DNA of 64,000 nt from CBDDGJ01 sp965199285 (GTDB taxonomy: Bacteria; Pseudomonadota; Alphaproteobacteria; RS24). The position numbers and the translations under genes were made by a program. A model generated the notes under the pieces. It had not been told where the DNA came from. It worked only from the letters and a program-made list of their open reading frames with translations, and searched no databases. The number at the start of each line of letters is the position of its first letter. Position 1 is the first letter of the stretch. Positions 16,757-26,159 of this stretch are shown piece after piece. The DNA lies in contig OZ240687.1 of NCBI GenBank assembly GCA_965199285.1, positions 1,550,001 to 1,614,000 on the forward strand. The letters run 5' to 3'.

Positions 16757-17866
16757 ATGCCTTGGGAAAATGGAAATGACGGTGGCCGCAACCCGTGGGA
16801 TAATTCATCTGGTAGTCGTGGCGGCGGTGGTCGACGTTCTGGTGGCGGCGGTGGTAAACGCCCCGATCCAAATCTAGATGAATTTTTACAAGGCTTAAGA
16901 GATCAACTCCCGCAAGGCTTTAAGTTTGGTTCGGGGTTTACTTTTTTGCTCGCCGCATTGTTGGTGATTTGGGCTCTTTCTGGCTTTTATCGGGTTCAAG
17001 CAGATGAGCAAGGGGTTGTCTTACGGTTTGGAGAATTTCACACTCAAACCAATCCGGGGCTGAATTATCACCTGCCTTGGCCGATTGAATCCGCTGTCAC
17101 CCCAAAAGTTACAACCGTCAACCGGATTGATATTGGAATGCGGACAGTGAATGAACGCCAGCGCAATGCAAATTATGCGGTGCCAGATGTTCCCGAAGAA
17201 AGCCTGATGCTGACAGGTGATGAAAATATTGTTGATGTTGATTTTTCTGTGTTTTGGCTTATCACCGATGCGCCGGCTTATTTATTTAATGTCGAAAACC
17301 CCGAAGCAACCATTAAAGCGGTTGCCGAAAGCACGATGCGGGAGATTATCGGCCAGAATGAAATTCAGCCAATTCTTACCGGTCAACGCCAAACCAATGA
17401 GGAAAAGGTGAAGGATTTAATGCAAAAAACGCTCGATAGCTATGGCGCGGGGATTGGCATCACGCAAGTGAAGCTGCAAAAAGTCGACCCGCCAGCGGCG
17501 GTGATTGATGCCTTCCGCGATGTGCAAGCAGCACGCGCTGACCAAGAACGGGCACGCAATGAAGCCAATAGCTATGCTAATCGGGTGGTGCCGGAAGCCA
17601 AAGGTGAAGCAGAAGGCATAAGGCGAGAGGCGGAGGCCTATCGTACCCAGACAATCGCCGATGCGGATGGTCAAGCCAGTCGTTTCGCGGCGATTTATGA
17701 AGAATATCGAGATGCCAAAGGGGTCACCCGTGAGCGGATTTATCTCGAAACCCTAGAGCGGGTTATGGAAAATACCAATAAGGTGATTATTGATGAAAAC
17801 AGCGCCAATGGCATTGTGCCTTACCTGCCCTTAAATGAATTAAATAATAAGAAGGGAGCAAGATAA
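16757..17866 (+). CDS. hflK: FtsH protease modulator HflK
   Basis: An SPFH/prohibitin-family membrane protein that with HflC forms a large cage around FtsH and regulates its access to substrates. The 369 residues start with a Gly/Arg-rich cytoplasmic tail (residues 8-33), one transmembrane segment (about 60-77), then the periplasmic SPFH domain starting with YRVQADEQGVVLRFG and a long Ala/Glu helical region near 265-310. ATG 16757 has AGGAG 6 bases upstream. Its TAA overlaps the hflC ATG (TAATG), so both subunits are translated together. Confidence 0.95.
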   Translation: MPWENGNDGGRNPWDNSSGSRGGGGRRSGGGGGKRPDPNLDEFLQGLRDQLPQGFKFGSGFTFLLAALLVIWALSGFYRVQADEQGVVLRFGEFHTQTNPGLNYHLPWPIESAVTPKVTTVNRIDIGMRTVNERQRNANYAVPDVPEESLMLTGDENIVDVDFSVFWLITDAPAYLFNVENPEATIKAVAESTMREIIGQNEIQPILTGQRQTNEEKVKDLMQKTLDSYGAGIGITQVKLQKVDPPAAVIDAFRDVQAARADQERARNEANSYANRVVPEAKGEAEGIRREAEAYRTQTIADADGQASRFAAIYEEYRDAKGVTRERIYLETLERVMENTNKVIIDENSANGIVPYLPLNELNNKKGAR

Positions 17867-18888
17867 TGAACCGGTCTCTTACGATTATTAGCCTGATTAT
17901 TTTGGCGGTTTTGGCGGTGTTGACGCTCTCTTCTGCCTTTACGGTTCATCAAACCCAACAAGCATTGGTGTTGCAATTTGGTGACCCGCGGCGGGTAATT
18001 ACCGAACCCGGATTAAATTTGAAAATTCCTTTCGTGCAAAATGTCATCTTTTTGGATAAGCGCATTTTGAACCTATCAAGCCCTGCCGAAGAGCTGATTG
18101 CGGCAGACCAAAAGCGTCTGGTGGTGGATGCGTTCACCCGCTATAAAATTATTGACCCGCTGCAATTCTATAAAGCCTTGCGCGATGAGAGCCGGGCGCG
18201 CTCACGGCTTGCAACCATGGTTTCTTCATCCATGCGCTCGGTCTTGGGTGAAGAAGAATTTCAATCGGTTGTGCGCGATAAGCGGGGCGAGTTAATGGCT
18301 CGTATTCGCGATTTGGTGAATGTTCAAGCCAAAGATTTCGGGATTGAAATTGTCGATGTCCGTATTCGCCGCGCTGATTTGCCAGAGGCAAATAGTCAGG
18401 CGATTTATCGGCGGATGCAAACCGAACGCGAACAGGAAGCGGCAGAATTTCGGGCGCGCGGGCAAGAGGTGGCGCGCGCCATTCGCGCACAAGCCGATAA
18501 GCAAGTGACGGTGACGCTAGCAGAAGCCAAGCGTGATGCCGATATTATTCGCGGCCAAGGGGATGGCTGCCGCAATCGCGTATTTGCCCAAGTCTATGGC
18601 CAAGACCCAGATTTTTTCAGCTTTTATCGTTCAATGCAAGCCTATGAACGCGCTTTGAATGAAAGCGAAACCACGATGATAATGTCACCCGATAGTGCTT
18701 TTTTCCGCTATATTCAAAACCCGAATGAGCGATCTGGCCAAGCTGCAACATCGACGACAAAAGGCAAGAGCTGGATTAATGCTAGTGAGATTTTGGCAAG
18801 TGGTGGGAGTTTAAGCACCAGCTTATGTCCGGAGATCACCCCCGCATCTGTTCAGTCGGCTGCTGAAACCTCTACCACAAAAGAATGA
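17866..18888 (+). CDS. hflC: FtsH protease modulator HflC
   Basis: Partner of HflK in the membrane complex that modulates FtsH. The 340-residue protein has an N-terminal transmembrane segment (about residues 6-24) and an SPFH domain (VHQTQQALVLQFGDPRRVI onwards), and keeps the family motif DPDFFSFYRSMQAYERAL. After about residue 285 it carries a Ser/Thr-rich extension of roughly 55 residues that goes beyond typical HflC. It starts on the last base of the hflK stop and overlaps the next gene by ATGA, so four genes (hflK, hflC, DUF2065, protease) form one tightly coupled operon. Confidence 0.94.
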   Translation: MNRSLTIISLIILAVLAVLTLSSAFTVHQTQQALVLQFGDPRRVITEPGLNLKIPFVQNVIFLDKRILNLSSPAEELIAADQKRLVVDAFTRYKIIDPLQFYKALRDESRARSRLATMVSSSMRSVLGEEEFQSVVRDKRGELMARIRDLVNVQAKDFGIEIVDVRIRRADLPEANSQAIYRRMQTEREQEAAEFRARGQEVARAIRAQADKQVTVTLAEAKRDADIIRGQGDGCRNRVFAQVYGQDPDFFSFYRSMQAYERALNESETTMIMSPDSAFFRYIQNPNERSGQAATSTTKGKSWINASEILASGGSLSTSLCPEITPASVQSAAETSTTKE

Positions 18889-19070
18889 TTGAAAAATTTT
18901 TTCTGGCAGTCGCGATATTCTGTGCGATTGAGGGGGCTATCTACGCCCTATTTCCGTCACAAATGCGCCGTATCTTGCGTGAAGTTATAGAGATGTCTGA
19001 CCAGCATATACGGCTTATGGGCTTTATCGGGCTTATATTTGGTGTTATTTTGGTCGCAGTTTTGGAGTAA
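18885..19070 (+). CDS. DUF2065 small membrane protein (YjeT-like)
   Basis: A 61-residue protein with two hydrophobic segments (about 4-22 and 44-59) separated by a short charged stretch, matching the DUF2065/YjeT family. In many proteobacteria this family is encoded directly downstream of hflKC, as here, where its ATG overlaps the hflC stop (ATGA). The function is unknown; a role in or near the HflKC-FtsH complex is a guess from gene order. The serine protease gene starts three bases after its stop. Confidence 0.88.
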   Translation: MIEKFFLAVAIFCAIEGAIYALFPSQMRRILREVIEMSDQHIRLMGFIGLIFGVILVAVLE

Positions 19071-19073
19071 AAA

Positions 19074-20507
19074 ATGAATCGCATTTCAAATTTTCTTACC
19101 ATCTTTTTTGTTATTGGTCTTTTTGTCGTTGGTTTAAACAGAGCAATCGCCGCGCCGCCGGTTGATTTTGCCGATGTTGCAGAACCTTTAATGCCTAGCG
19201 TGGTCAATATTTCAACCTCGCAACTGGTTGAAGCGGGACGCTTGCCACGTGGTGTTCCGCCTGGATTGGAAGATTTTTTTGAAGAATTTTTGCCGCGCAA
19301 TCGAGCACCTGAAAATGATGATGGCGATCAGAAACGCAAAGTAAGCTCGCTTGGTTCAGGGTTTGTGATTAGTGCCGATGGGCTGATTGTCACCAATAAT
19401 CATGTGATCGAAGCGGCTGATGAAATAACAGTGAAATTCACTAATGGTGATGAATATGAGGCGAAACTTTTGGGGCGTGATCCCAAAACAGATATTGCCC
19501 TTCTTAAAATTGAGACGGGGAAGACGCTACCTTTCGTGAAATTTGGCGATAGCAATAAGGCGCGCATTGGTGAATGGGTTTTGGCGATTGGCAATCCGTT
19601 TGGTTTGGGTGGTTCGGTTTCAGCCGGGATCATTTCAGCCATTAATCGCGATATTCGTTCTGGCCCTTATGATAGTTTTATCCAAACCGATGCGGCGATT
19701 AATCGCGGCAATTCCGGTGGGCCTTTGTTTAATATGAATGGTGAAGTGATCGGCATTAATTCAGCGATTATCTCACCAACCGGCGGATCGGTTGGGATTG
19801 GTTTTTCTATTCCGGCCGATCTTGCGCAAAGTGTGATCGCGCAGCTGGAAGAATTTGGCGAAACCCGCCGCAGCTGGATCGGGGTAATGATCCAGCCTGT
19901 CACCAATGATCTGGTCGAGAGCCTGGGTTTGAAAAAAGCGCAAGGGGCGCTTGTCTCAAGCGTAGAGGCAGATGGCCCTGCCGAAAAAGCCGGGGTGAAA
20001 CGTGGCGATGTGATCTTGCGATTTGATGAAAAAGAGGTTCCTATGATGCGTGATCTGCCGCGTATTGTTGCTGAAACGCCGATTCATAAAACCGTCAAAA
20101 TTGTTGTGATGCGGGAGGGTAAACCCAAAACGCTGACCATAAAAACCACGCGCATGAAAGAAGATGTTTCGCGTATCTCAAAAGAAAAGAAAACAAATGG
20201 CGAAACAATTGAGTTTGCGGGCATGTCTTTAAAAGAGCTTGACGGCCAGACACGCCGACAAATTGGCCTTGATGAGGGGGCGAGTGGCGCGCTCATCAGC
20301 AAGGTCGAAACGGGAAGCCCGGCTGATGATAGTGGGGTTCGGCGTGGGGAAGTGATTATTGAAATTGGGCATGAGGAAGTTGACTCGTTAGACCAAGCGC
20401 TCACGCGGCTTGAAGCTGCAAAAGCGCAACAGCAAAAATCAGTTCTGGTGCTGCTCTTGTCTCCGGCCGGACAACGCTATGTTGCCCTACAGCTTGATGA
20501 GGATTAA
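19074..20507 (+). CDS. degQ: Periplasmic Do-family serine protease/chaperone (DegP/DegQ type)
   Basis: Degrades or refolds damaged envelope proteins. The 477 residues begin with a Sec signal peptide (1-27, cleavage likely after AIA), then a trypsin-like domain with His110 (TNNHV), Asp140 (KTDIALL) and Ser214 (RGNSGGPLFN), and two PDZ domains (about 255-350 and 375-470). Whether it behaves as DegP or DegQ cannot be read from sequence. It closes the hflK operon, so quality control of inner membrane and periplasm are probably expressed together. Four bases separate its stop from the convergent NTase-HEPN gene. Confidence 0.93.
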   Translation: MNRISNFLTIFFVIGLFVVGLNRAIAAPPVDFADVAEPLMPSVVNISTSQLVEAGRLPRGVPPGLEDFFEEFLPRNRAPENDDGDQKRKVSSLGSGFVISADGLIVTNNHVIEAADEITVKFTNGDEYEAKLLGRDPKTDIALLKIETGKTLPFVKFGDSNKARIGEWVLAIGNPFGLGGSVSAGIISAINRDIRSGPYDSFIQTDAAINRGNSGGPLFNMNGEVIGINSAIISPTGGSVGIGFSIPADLAQSVIAQLEEFGETRRSWIGVMIQPVTNDLVESLGLKKAQGALVSSVEADGPAEKAGVKRGDVILRFDEKEVPMMRDLPRIVAETPIHKTVKIVVMREGKPKTLTIKTTRMKEDVSRISKEKKTNGETIEFAGMSLKELDGQTRRQIGLDEGASGALISKVETGSPADDSGVRRGEVIIEIGHEEVDSLDQALTRLEAAKAQQQKSVLVLLLSPAGQRYVALQLDED

Positions 20508-20511
20508 AAAG

Positions 20512-21402
20512 CTATTTCTTTACCCCTAATCGTTTTTTACATGCTGCTTCGATGCGCTGGTGCAATAAGGTGACGCGTTCAGTAAGCCAGTCCAAATCTT
20601 CATGGGTGATTTCATAATGTTCCGAATAGCGCGCTTCGACATAGGCGCGGCGCAGAAGTTCAAACCGCCGCCGCGCCAGCCGTGTATTGCGCGGCCATAC
20701 CTCAATCAGGTTTTTATCTATGTTTTCAGATAGGCTTCGTAATTTACCAATATGATGGATATCTGGTTTATAATGTGTATGCACCAGTAGAAATGCCGCA
20801 TAAGCATGTTCGGTCGCTTGATGAAGAATAAAAGCGGCTTCTTTATAATTATTTTCTTTAACACCAAAATGCGCCATTTTTAAGAAATTTTTTGCACTCG
20901 GAAATACCATCTCAAAATGCTTTTGCGATAGGCGGATAAATTCTGCTTCATTTAGCGGCTTAGCTTGTGCCAATTCCTGCATCGGGTCAGCTTCATATAA
21001 AGCAACCCCTTGATCGCGAATATCCGAAAAGAAATATTGCCTTTGACTGAGTAAGCTGTTCACATAATCAAATGGTTCGACCACAATCTGCACAGCATGG
21101 TCAATTTTCGGATCAGTGAGAAAGCGCTCTTCGGCTCGTTCCCAAAACTCAAAATCACAAAAATAGCGCTTATTGACAATAATCAGAAGGTCATAATCGC
21201 TTTTATAACCGCTTCTATGGTCTTCCACCCAATCGCCCCGCGCGAAGGATCCAAATAGGATGATTTTCAAAATCCGCCCGCGCTGGTTTTTATCAGTTGT
21301 TTTACGCGCCCGCACCGCTTCAAATTCTTCGAATAGAATTTCGACAATGCGGTCTAGCTCTCTCCGCTTATCACCGCGCAAATGGTCAAGTGAATCATTC
21401 AT
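20512..21402 (-). CDS. Nucleotidyltransferase-HEPN fusion protein, copy 1
   Basis: A 296-residue protein joining a minimal nucleotidyltransferase domain (about 1-135) to a HEPN domain (about 155-290). The first has LFGSFARGDW (49-58) and the metal pair in SDYDLLII (Asp69, Asp71). The second has LHQATEHAYAAFLLVH and, near the C-terminus, VEARYSEHYEI, which fits the conserved end of HEPN families; the canonical Rx4-6H RNase motif is not clear (R258-x3-H262). In separate form such pairs act as toxin and AMPylating antitoxin; a single-chain version could be self-neutralised, but this is inference. A close paralogue lies at 29571-30455. It uses a leaderless-type promoter identical to that of the paralogue. 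Confidence 0.83.
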   Translation of the reverse strand: MNDSLDHLRGDKRRELDRIVEILFEEFEAVRARKTTDKNQRGRILKIILFGSFARGDWVEDHRSGYKSDYDLLIIVNKRYFCDFEFWERAEERFLTDPKIDHAVQIVVEPFDYVNSLLSQRQYFFSDIRDQGVALYEADPMQELAQAKPLNEAEFIRLSQKHFEMVFPSAKNFLKMAHFGVKENNYKEAAFILHQATEHAYAAFLLVHTHYKPDIHHIGKLRSLSENIDKNLIEVWPRNTRLARRRFELLRRAYVEARYSEHYEITHEDLDWLTERVTLLHQRIEAACKKRLGVKK

Positions 21403-21407
21403 GCCCT

Positions 21408-21424
21408 ATCTATAGCATGACTCA
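21408..21424 (-). promoter_or_regulatory. Extended -10 promoter block of NTase-HEPN copy 1
   Basis: The minus-strand block TGAGTCATGCTATAGAT contains an extended -10 (TG, one base, TATAGA at 21414-21409). Its 3' end is 6 bases from the ATG at 21402, so transcription would begin at or next to the start codon. The same 17 bases precede copy 2. Confidence 0.6.
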
Positions 21425-21474
21425 TAAAATCTTAAGAGGGGTTTTGTTTTATCTGCTGTAAAGAGATAAACTCA

Positions 21475-22428
21475 TTACGCCTGTTTGTCGGCTTTTTTAC
21501 CGGTAAGTTTGAGAAACACGGTTTCCAGATCTGCCCCATCTGTGCTGAGGTCAGCGATTTTAATATCCGCTTGTGCGAGCTTATCAAGTATATATTGAGT
21601 TGTGATTTGTTTGGGATGATAGCGGATGATAAGCCGCCCCATTGTATCCAACTGGCAATCCGCCTTATCGATTAAGGGCGCTTCGCGAAGCGGCGTTTCG
21701 GGCTGGATGATAAGCCCCTTATTGTCAATTTGCTGCAATAGCTTGGGCGTATCATCACAGGCGATAAGCTCCCCTTGATCGATAATGGCGATTTTATCGC
21801 ATAGCTCTTCGGCTTCCTCAAGATAATGGGTGGTCAGCACAATCGTCACCCCCTTTTTATTGAGATCGAGCACAAAATCCCATAGCTGTTTGCGCAATTC
21901 AATATCAACGCCGGCGGTCGGCTCATCCAGCACCAAAATCGGCGGCTGGTGAACCATCGCTTTGGCGACAAGCAAGCGCCGCCGCATCCCGCCAGAAAGC
22001 GTGCGGGCATAGGCATGGGCTTTATCTTCCAGCCCCATGGCTGCCAATATATTCATCGTATGGCGCTGCTTTTTGGGGATGGCATAAAGACCGGCTTGCA
22101 CCTCCATCACCTCGGCGGGCGTGAAAAACGGATCAATATTAAGCTCTTGCGGCACTACCCCGATTGCGCCGCGCGCTTGGCGCGGATTTTTGTCAATATT
22201 AAACCCCCATATTTCAGCCGTGCCACTGGTTTTTGTTACCAGCCCCGCCAGAATATTAATAAAGGTGGATTTGCCCGCCCCATTAGGCCCCAAAAGCCCA
22301 AAAATCGAGCCAACCGGAATGGTCAAATCAATCCCCTTTAAAGCATGTTTTGCAGCTTGCCCATTGGCGGCTTTATAGATTTTTTGTACGTTTTTAGCCC
22401 GAATTGCAGCTTGCATATCTATTTTCAT
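21475..22428 (-). CDS. ABC transporter ATP-binding protein
   Basis: An ATPase subunit of an export-type ABC system, 317 residues. Walker A GPNGAGKS (47-54), signature LSGGMRRRL and Walker B ILVLDEPTAGVD are intact. The sequence resembles the CcmA/DrrA/YadG class, which pairs with a separate ABC-2 permease. After about residue 225 there is an extension (IKIADLSTDGADLETVFLKL) with the usual C-terminal motif of drug- or polysaccharide-export ATPases. No permease gene is adjacent, so the partner must lie elsewhere. ATG 22428 or 22416 may be used; neither has a good ribosome site. The gene is divergent from polA across 77 bases. Confidence 0.88.
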   Translation of the reverse strand: MKIDMQAAIRAKNVQKIYKAANGQAAKHALKGIDLTIPVGSIFGLLGPNGAGKSTFINILAGLVTKTSGTAEIWGFNIDKNPRQARGAIGVVPQELNIDPFFTPAEVMEVQAGLYAIPKKQRHTMNILAAMGLEDKAHAYARTLSGGMRRRLLVAKAMVHQPPILVLDEPTAGVDIELRKQLWDFVLDLNKKGVTIVLTTHYLEEAEELCDKIAIIDQGELIACDDTPKLLQQIDNKGLIIQPETPLREAPLIDKADCQLDTMGRLIIRYHPKQITTQYILDKLAQADIKIADLSTDGADLETVFLKLTGKKADKQA

Positions 22429-22505
22429 GTGGATGAAACTAGCATGCAGCGTGATATGCTGCAATTAAATTTGGGAATCAGACAAAAATTCTATATCATA
22501 AGGGT

Positions 22506-25376
22506 ATGAGCCGCCTAACCGCACAAGATCATCTTTATCTGGTTGATGGATCGGGATATATTTTCCGCGCCTATCACGCCTTACCGCCGCTTACCCGCAA
22601 ATCGGATGGCTTACCGATTGGGGCAGTGTCAGGCTTTTGCAATATGTTGTCGAAATTGCTTGATGATATAGATGAGGTTGAACCGCCATCGCATATGGCG
22701 GTTATTTTTGATGCCTCGGGGCGCAGCTTTCGCAATGATATTTATCCCGATTATAAAGCCCATCGCCCGCCCGCGCCGGAAGATTTAGTGCCACAATTCC
22801 CGCTCACCCGCAAAGCGGTGGAGGCATTTGGCATTGCGGCGATTGAGTGTGAGGGTTATGAGGCCGATGATATTATCGCTGCTTACGCAAAAACCGCCGC
22901 CGAACAAGGCGCGAAAGTGACGATTATTTCATCTGATAAAGACCTTATGCAATTAGTTGATGAGCGGGTGAGCATGCTCGATACAATGAAAAACAATCTT
23001 ATTCAGCATGATGAGGTGGTTGCAAAATTTGGCGTGCCGCCCGCAAAAGTGGTTGATGTGCAGGCGCTGGCGGGTGATAGTGCTGATAATGTGCCGGGTG
23101 TTCCGGGCATTGGCATCAAAACCGCCGCTGAGCTTATTGGACAATATGGCGATCTCGATAATCTATTGGCGCATGCGGGGGAGATTAAACAAAATAAACG
23201 GCGCGAAAATCTGATTGAATTTGCCGAACAAGCGCGGATTAGTCGTGAGCTGGTGCGGTTGGATGAGACCGCTCCGCAACCGGTGGATTTTGCCGATATG
23301 GGTCTGGCTGCCCCCGACCCCGCTTCCCTTTTTGGGTTTTTGAAAGCGATGGAATTTACCACCCTCACCAAAAGGCTCGCCAGCCGCTATGAGGCAGACC
23401 CAATGGCTTTTGATGCTGATGCTAGATTGGCTGGCACGCCTCGCGAAACATCGAGTGAAACGCAAACTGAATCTAGTAACGGGGATTTACCATCGGCACA
23501 AGCGCCAGATATGCCTGCCATTGATACCAATCAATATGAATGTATCACCAGCATGGATGCGCTACAGACTTATATTGAGGCTGCCTATCGAACAGGCATT
23601 GTCGCGATTGATACGGAAACCGATGGGCTGGATGCGATGCAAGCGCGGCTGGTTGGTATCTCGCTGGCGGCCGAGATTGGCAAGGGCGCTTATATTCCGC
23701 TTGCGCATGGTCAGGCGGATGGGTTGGATTTAGAGCCAGATACGGATAAGGCGCGTATTCATCAGCTTGATCTCGAAACAGTGCGCGCCGCATTGCAGCC
23801 GCTTTTGGGTTCTGAAAGCGTGCTAAAAATATTGCAAAATGCAAAATTTGATTTGCATATTCTCAATCGCGTCGGCTTACAGATAAACGCATTTGATGAC
23901 ACGATGCTGATCGCCTATGCGCTTTATGGCGGCGCGCATAATGTCGGCATGGATGAGCTTTCGAAACGTTTTTTAGAGCATGAACCCATCCCCATTAAAA
24001 CACTGTTGGGCAGTGGCAAAAAGCAAATCACGTTCGACCACGTGCCAATTGAGGATGCCACCTCTTATGCAGCCGAAGATGCGGATATTACATTGCGCCT
24101 CTGGCATGTTTTGAAACCGCGCTTAGCGGCGCAACAAGTGACCCGGATTTATGAAGTGCTCGACAAACCGCTTGTGCCGATTGTGGTGGCGATGGAAGCG
24201 GCAGGCATTGCGGTGGATCGGACTGTGTTTTCGCGTCTTTCTGGTCAATTCGCGCAAAAAATGGCGGCGATTGAGGATGAGATTTATAAATTGGCAGGGG
24301 AAAACTTTAACATTGCTAGCCCCAAGCAGTTAGGCGAGATTCTGTTTGATAAAATGAGCCTACCGGGTGGCAAGAAAACCAAAACCGGCGCGTGGGGAAC
24401 CAGCGCAGAAGTGTTGGAGGATTTGGCGGGGCAAGGGCATGAATTACCAAGCCATATTTTGCGCTGGCGCGGGCTGGCAAAACTTAAATCAACTTACACG
24501 GATGCACTGCCCGAACATATTCACCCGCAAACCGGACGCATTCATACCTCTTATAGCTTGGCCGCCACCACAACGGGGCGGCTTTCCTCATCAGAGCCGA
24601 ATTTGCAAAATATCCCCATCCGCACGGAAGATGGGCGCGCCATTCGCACCGGCTTTATTGCCTCTGATGGCAAGGCTTTGGTGAGCGCCGATTATAGTCA
24701 AATCGAATTACGGATTCTAGCACATATGGCGGATATTGAAGCGCTTAAAACCGCTTTTGCAGAGGGGTTGGATATTCATTCCATGACAGCTTCAGAAATA
24801 TTTAATATCGCGCTTGCCGATATGACACCGGAAATCCGCCGCCGTGCCAAAGCGATTAATTTTGGCATTATTTATGGTATTTCTGCCTTTGGCTTGGCAA
24901 ATCAGCTGGCGATTGGGCGCGGCGAGGCGAGCGATTATATTAAATCCTATTTTGAGAAATTTCCAGGCATTCGTGATTATATGGAGCATATTAAAAGCGA
25001 GGCGCATAAGCATGGGTTTGTTGAAACACTGTTTGGGCGGAAAGTCCATGTGCGGGGGATTGATGCAAAAGTGCCCGCGCAGCGTTCCTTTGCCGAGCGC
25101 GCGGCGATTAATGCCCCCATTCAAGGAAGCGCTGCCGATATTATTCGCCGCGCCATGATCCATATGCCATCCGTGCTTGAACAGGAAAATTTAGCCGCCC
25201 ATATGTTGCTGCAAGTGCATGATGAATTGATTTTTGAAGTGGCAGAAGAGCAAGCAGAAACACTGATTGCAACCGTGCGGCGGGTGATGGAGAAAGCTCC
25301 CCTGCCCGCGATTGAGTTAAGTGTGCCTTTGGTGGTCGATGCGGCGGCCGCGCAAAATTGGGATGAGGCGCATTAA
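22506..25376 (+). CDS. polA: DNA polymerase I
   Basis: Replication and repair polymerase of 956 residues with three domains. The N-terminal 5'-nuclease (YLVDGSGYIFRAYHALPPL, then VPGVPGIGIKTAAELI) removes primers. The central 3'-5' exonuclease appears active, with DTETDG, NAKFD and YAAEDAD supplying the DEDD acidic residues. The polymerase domain has motif A SADYSQIELRILAH, motif B RRAKAINFGIIYG and motif C QVHDELIFEV. A low-complexity linker (about 305-340) separates the first two domains. The ATG has AAGGG only one base upstream, so it may be translated from a very short leader. The gene is followed by more than 1 kb of degenerate or accessory DNA. Confidence 0.97.
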   Translation: MSRLTAQDHLYLVDGSGYIFRAYHALPPLTRKSDGLPIGAVSGFCNMLSKLLDDIDEVEPPSHMAVIFDASGRSFRNDIYPDYKAHRPPAPEDLVPQFPLTRKAVEAFGIAAIECEGYEADDIIAAYAKTAAEQGAKVTIISSDKDLMQLVDERVSMLDTMKNNLIQHDEVVAKFGVPPAKVVDVQALAGDSADNVPGVPGIGIKTAAELIGQYGDLDNLLAHAGEIKQNKRRENLIEFAEQARISRELVRLDETAPQPVDFADMGLAAPDPASLFGFLKAMEFTTLTKRLASRYEADPMAFDADARLAGTPRETSSETQTESSNGDLPSAQAPDMPAIDTNQYECITSMDALQTYIEAAYRTGIVAIDTETDGLDAMQARLVGISLAAEIGKGAYIPLAHGQADGLDLEPDTDKARIHQLDLETVRAALQPLLGSESVLKILQNAKFDLHILNRVGLQINAFDDTMLIAYALYGGAHNVGMDELSKRFLEHEPIPIKTLLGSGKKQITFDHVPIEDATSYAAEDADITLRLWHVLKPRLAAQQVTRIYEVLDKPLVPIVVAMEAAGIAVDRTVFSRLSGQFAQKMAAIEDEIYKLAGENFNIASPKQLGEILFDKMSLPGGKKTKTGAWGTSAEVLEDLAGQGHELPSHILRWRGLAKLKSTYTDALPEHIHPQTGRIHTSYSLAATTTGRLSSSEPNLQNIPIRTEDGRAIRTGFIASDGKALVSADYSQIELRILAHMADIEALKTAFAEGLDIHSMTASEIFNIALADMTPEIRRRAKAINFGIIYGISAFGLANQLAIGRGEASDYIKSYFEKFPGIRDYMEHIKSEAHKHGFVETLFGRKVHVRGIDAKVPAQRSFAERAAINAPIQGSAADIIRRAMIHMPSVLEQENLAAHMLLQVHDELIFEVAEEQAETLIATVRRVMEKAPLPAIELSVPLVVDAAAAQNWDEAH

Positions 25377-25417
25377 AGCATATCTAGTAAAAGTGCATTG
25401 CATGTGTCTCAGGAGTA

Positions 25418-25446
25418 AATCACGAAATGACACGCGGCTCGTGATT
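25418..25446 (+). repeat. Inverted repeat downstream of polA
   Basis: AATCACGA (25418-25425) and TCGTGATT (25439-25446) form perfect 8-bp arms around a 13-base centre. No T run follows at once, so it is a poor terminator; it could be a binding site or a 3' stabilising hairpin. Confidence 0.4.
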
Positions 25447-25601
25447 CGTGTGAGAATAGATTTTCTTTATTTATTTGTCCGGTAAATTTCGTTCCTTAAT
25501 AATAGTTATAGTATTTATGAATAAATATGTGGATAATTCGTTAGTAACATTAAATAATTTAGTGCATAGGTTTATCAAGACTATGAGCTATTCCTGCTGG
25601 C

Positions 25602-25952
25602 ATGGCAAGCCTGTTCATTATTGCAGGGTGTTCAGTGCCGGAATATAAAGATTCTTATGTTCCGATAACGACAGGGCGAAATATTGAGTCTTTGAATGAA
25701 GCGCTTAAAGCGTGTGGGGATTATGCTGCATTGACCCCCGCATCACAGCAAAGGGTGAATGCGGGGCGGCGCAATAGTGGGCAACATTGAGAATCTGTAC
25801 GCCTGCCAAATGGTGTGCAAGGTGGCTTAAGCGGTTATGATGCGGCCTATGATAATAATGTAGCAGATTTCAACCTTTATCAAAAACAGTTCGATAATTG
25901 TATGCGTGCCCGTGGTTATAGTGTGAAACCGCAATGTGTTAATAATTGCTAG
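25602..25952 (+). pseudogene. Small lipoprotein gene interrupted by an in-frame TGA
   Basis: The frame starts with a short hydrophobic stretch and a lipobox (MASLFIIAGCS, Cys at residue 10), then continues for 62 codons to a TGA at 25788-25790. The same frame then stays open for another 53 codons to TAG at 25950, with protein-like content: GGLSGYDAAYDNN, YQKQFDNCMRARGYSV and a final CVNNC. The second half resembles the Cys-containing C-termini of small lipoproteins (CMRARG). This suggests one gene of about 116 codons broken by a nonsense change, or a real 62-residue product. The signal region is short, so the 5' end may be damaged as well. The exact family is not recognised. Confidence 0.6.
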
Positions 25953-26159
25953 TTTAATTTTTTGTAGATAAAAGAATCAGGATAATGGAAATAGGAGCCG
26001 CGTATAAAATTATCTTCGCCTTTGTGTGAAGACGTGGCCATGATGTGGTGGGGTGATCAATGAATATTGAGGTAGTTACATTTTGTTGCGATAGGGATAG
26101 AGCTAAAACGCGCTTTATGGCTATCTCTTTTGTGTCATTCTTTCGTCTAATGGTTTTCT

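Noticed and set aside
26041..26159. A further exact 5' end of the TpsB-like gene
   Set aside because: A short hydrophobic reading (AISFVSFFRLMVF) exists in another frame, but it cannot be joined to the signal-like segment without assuming another frame change.
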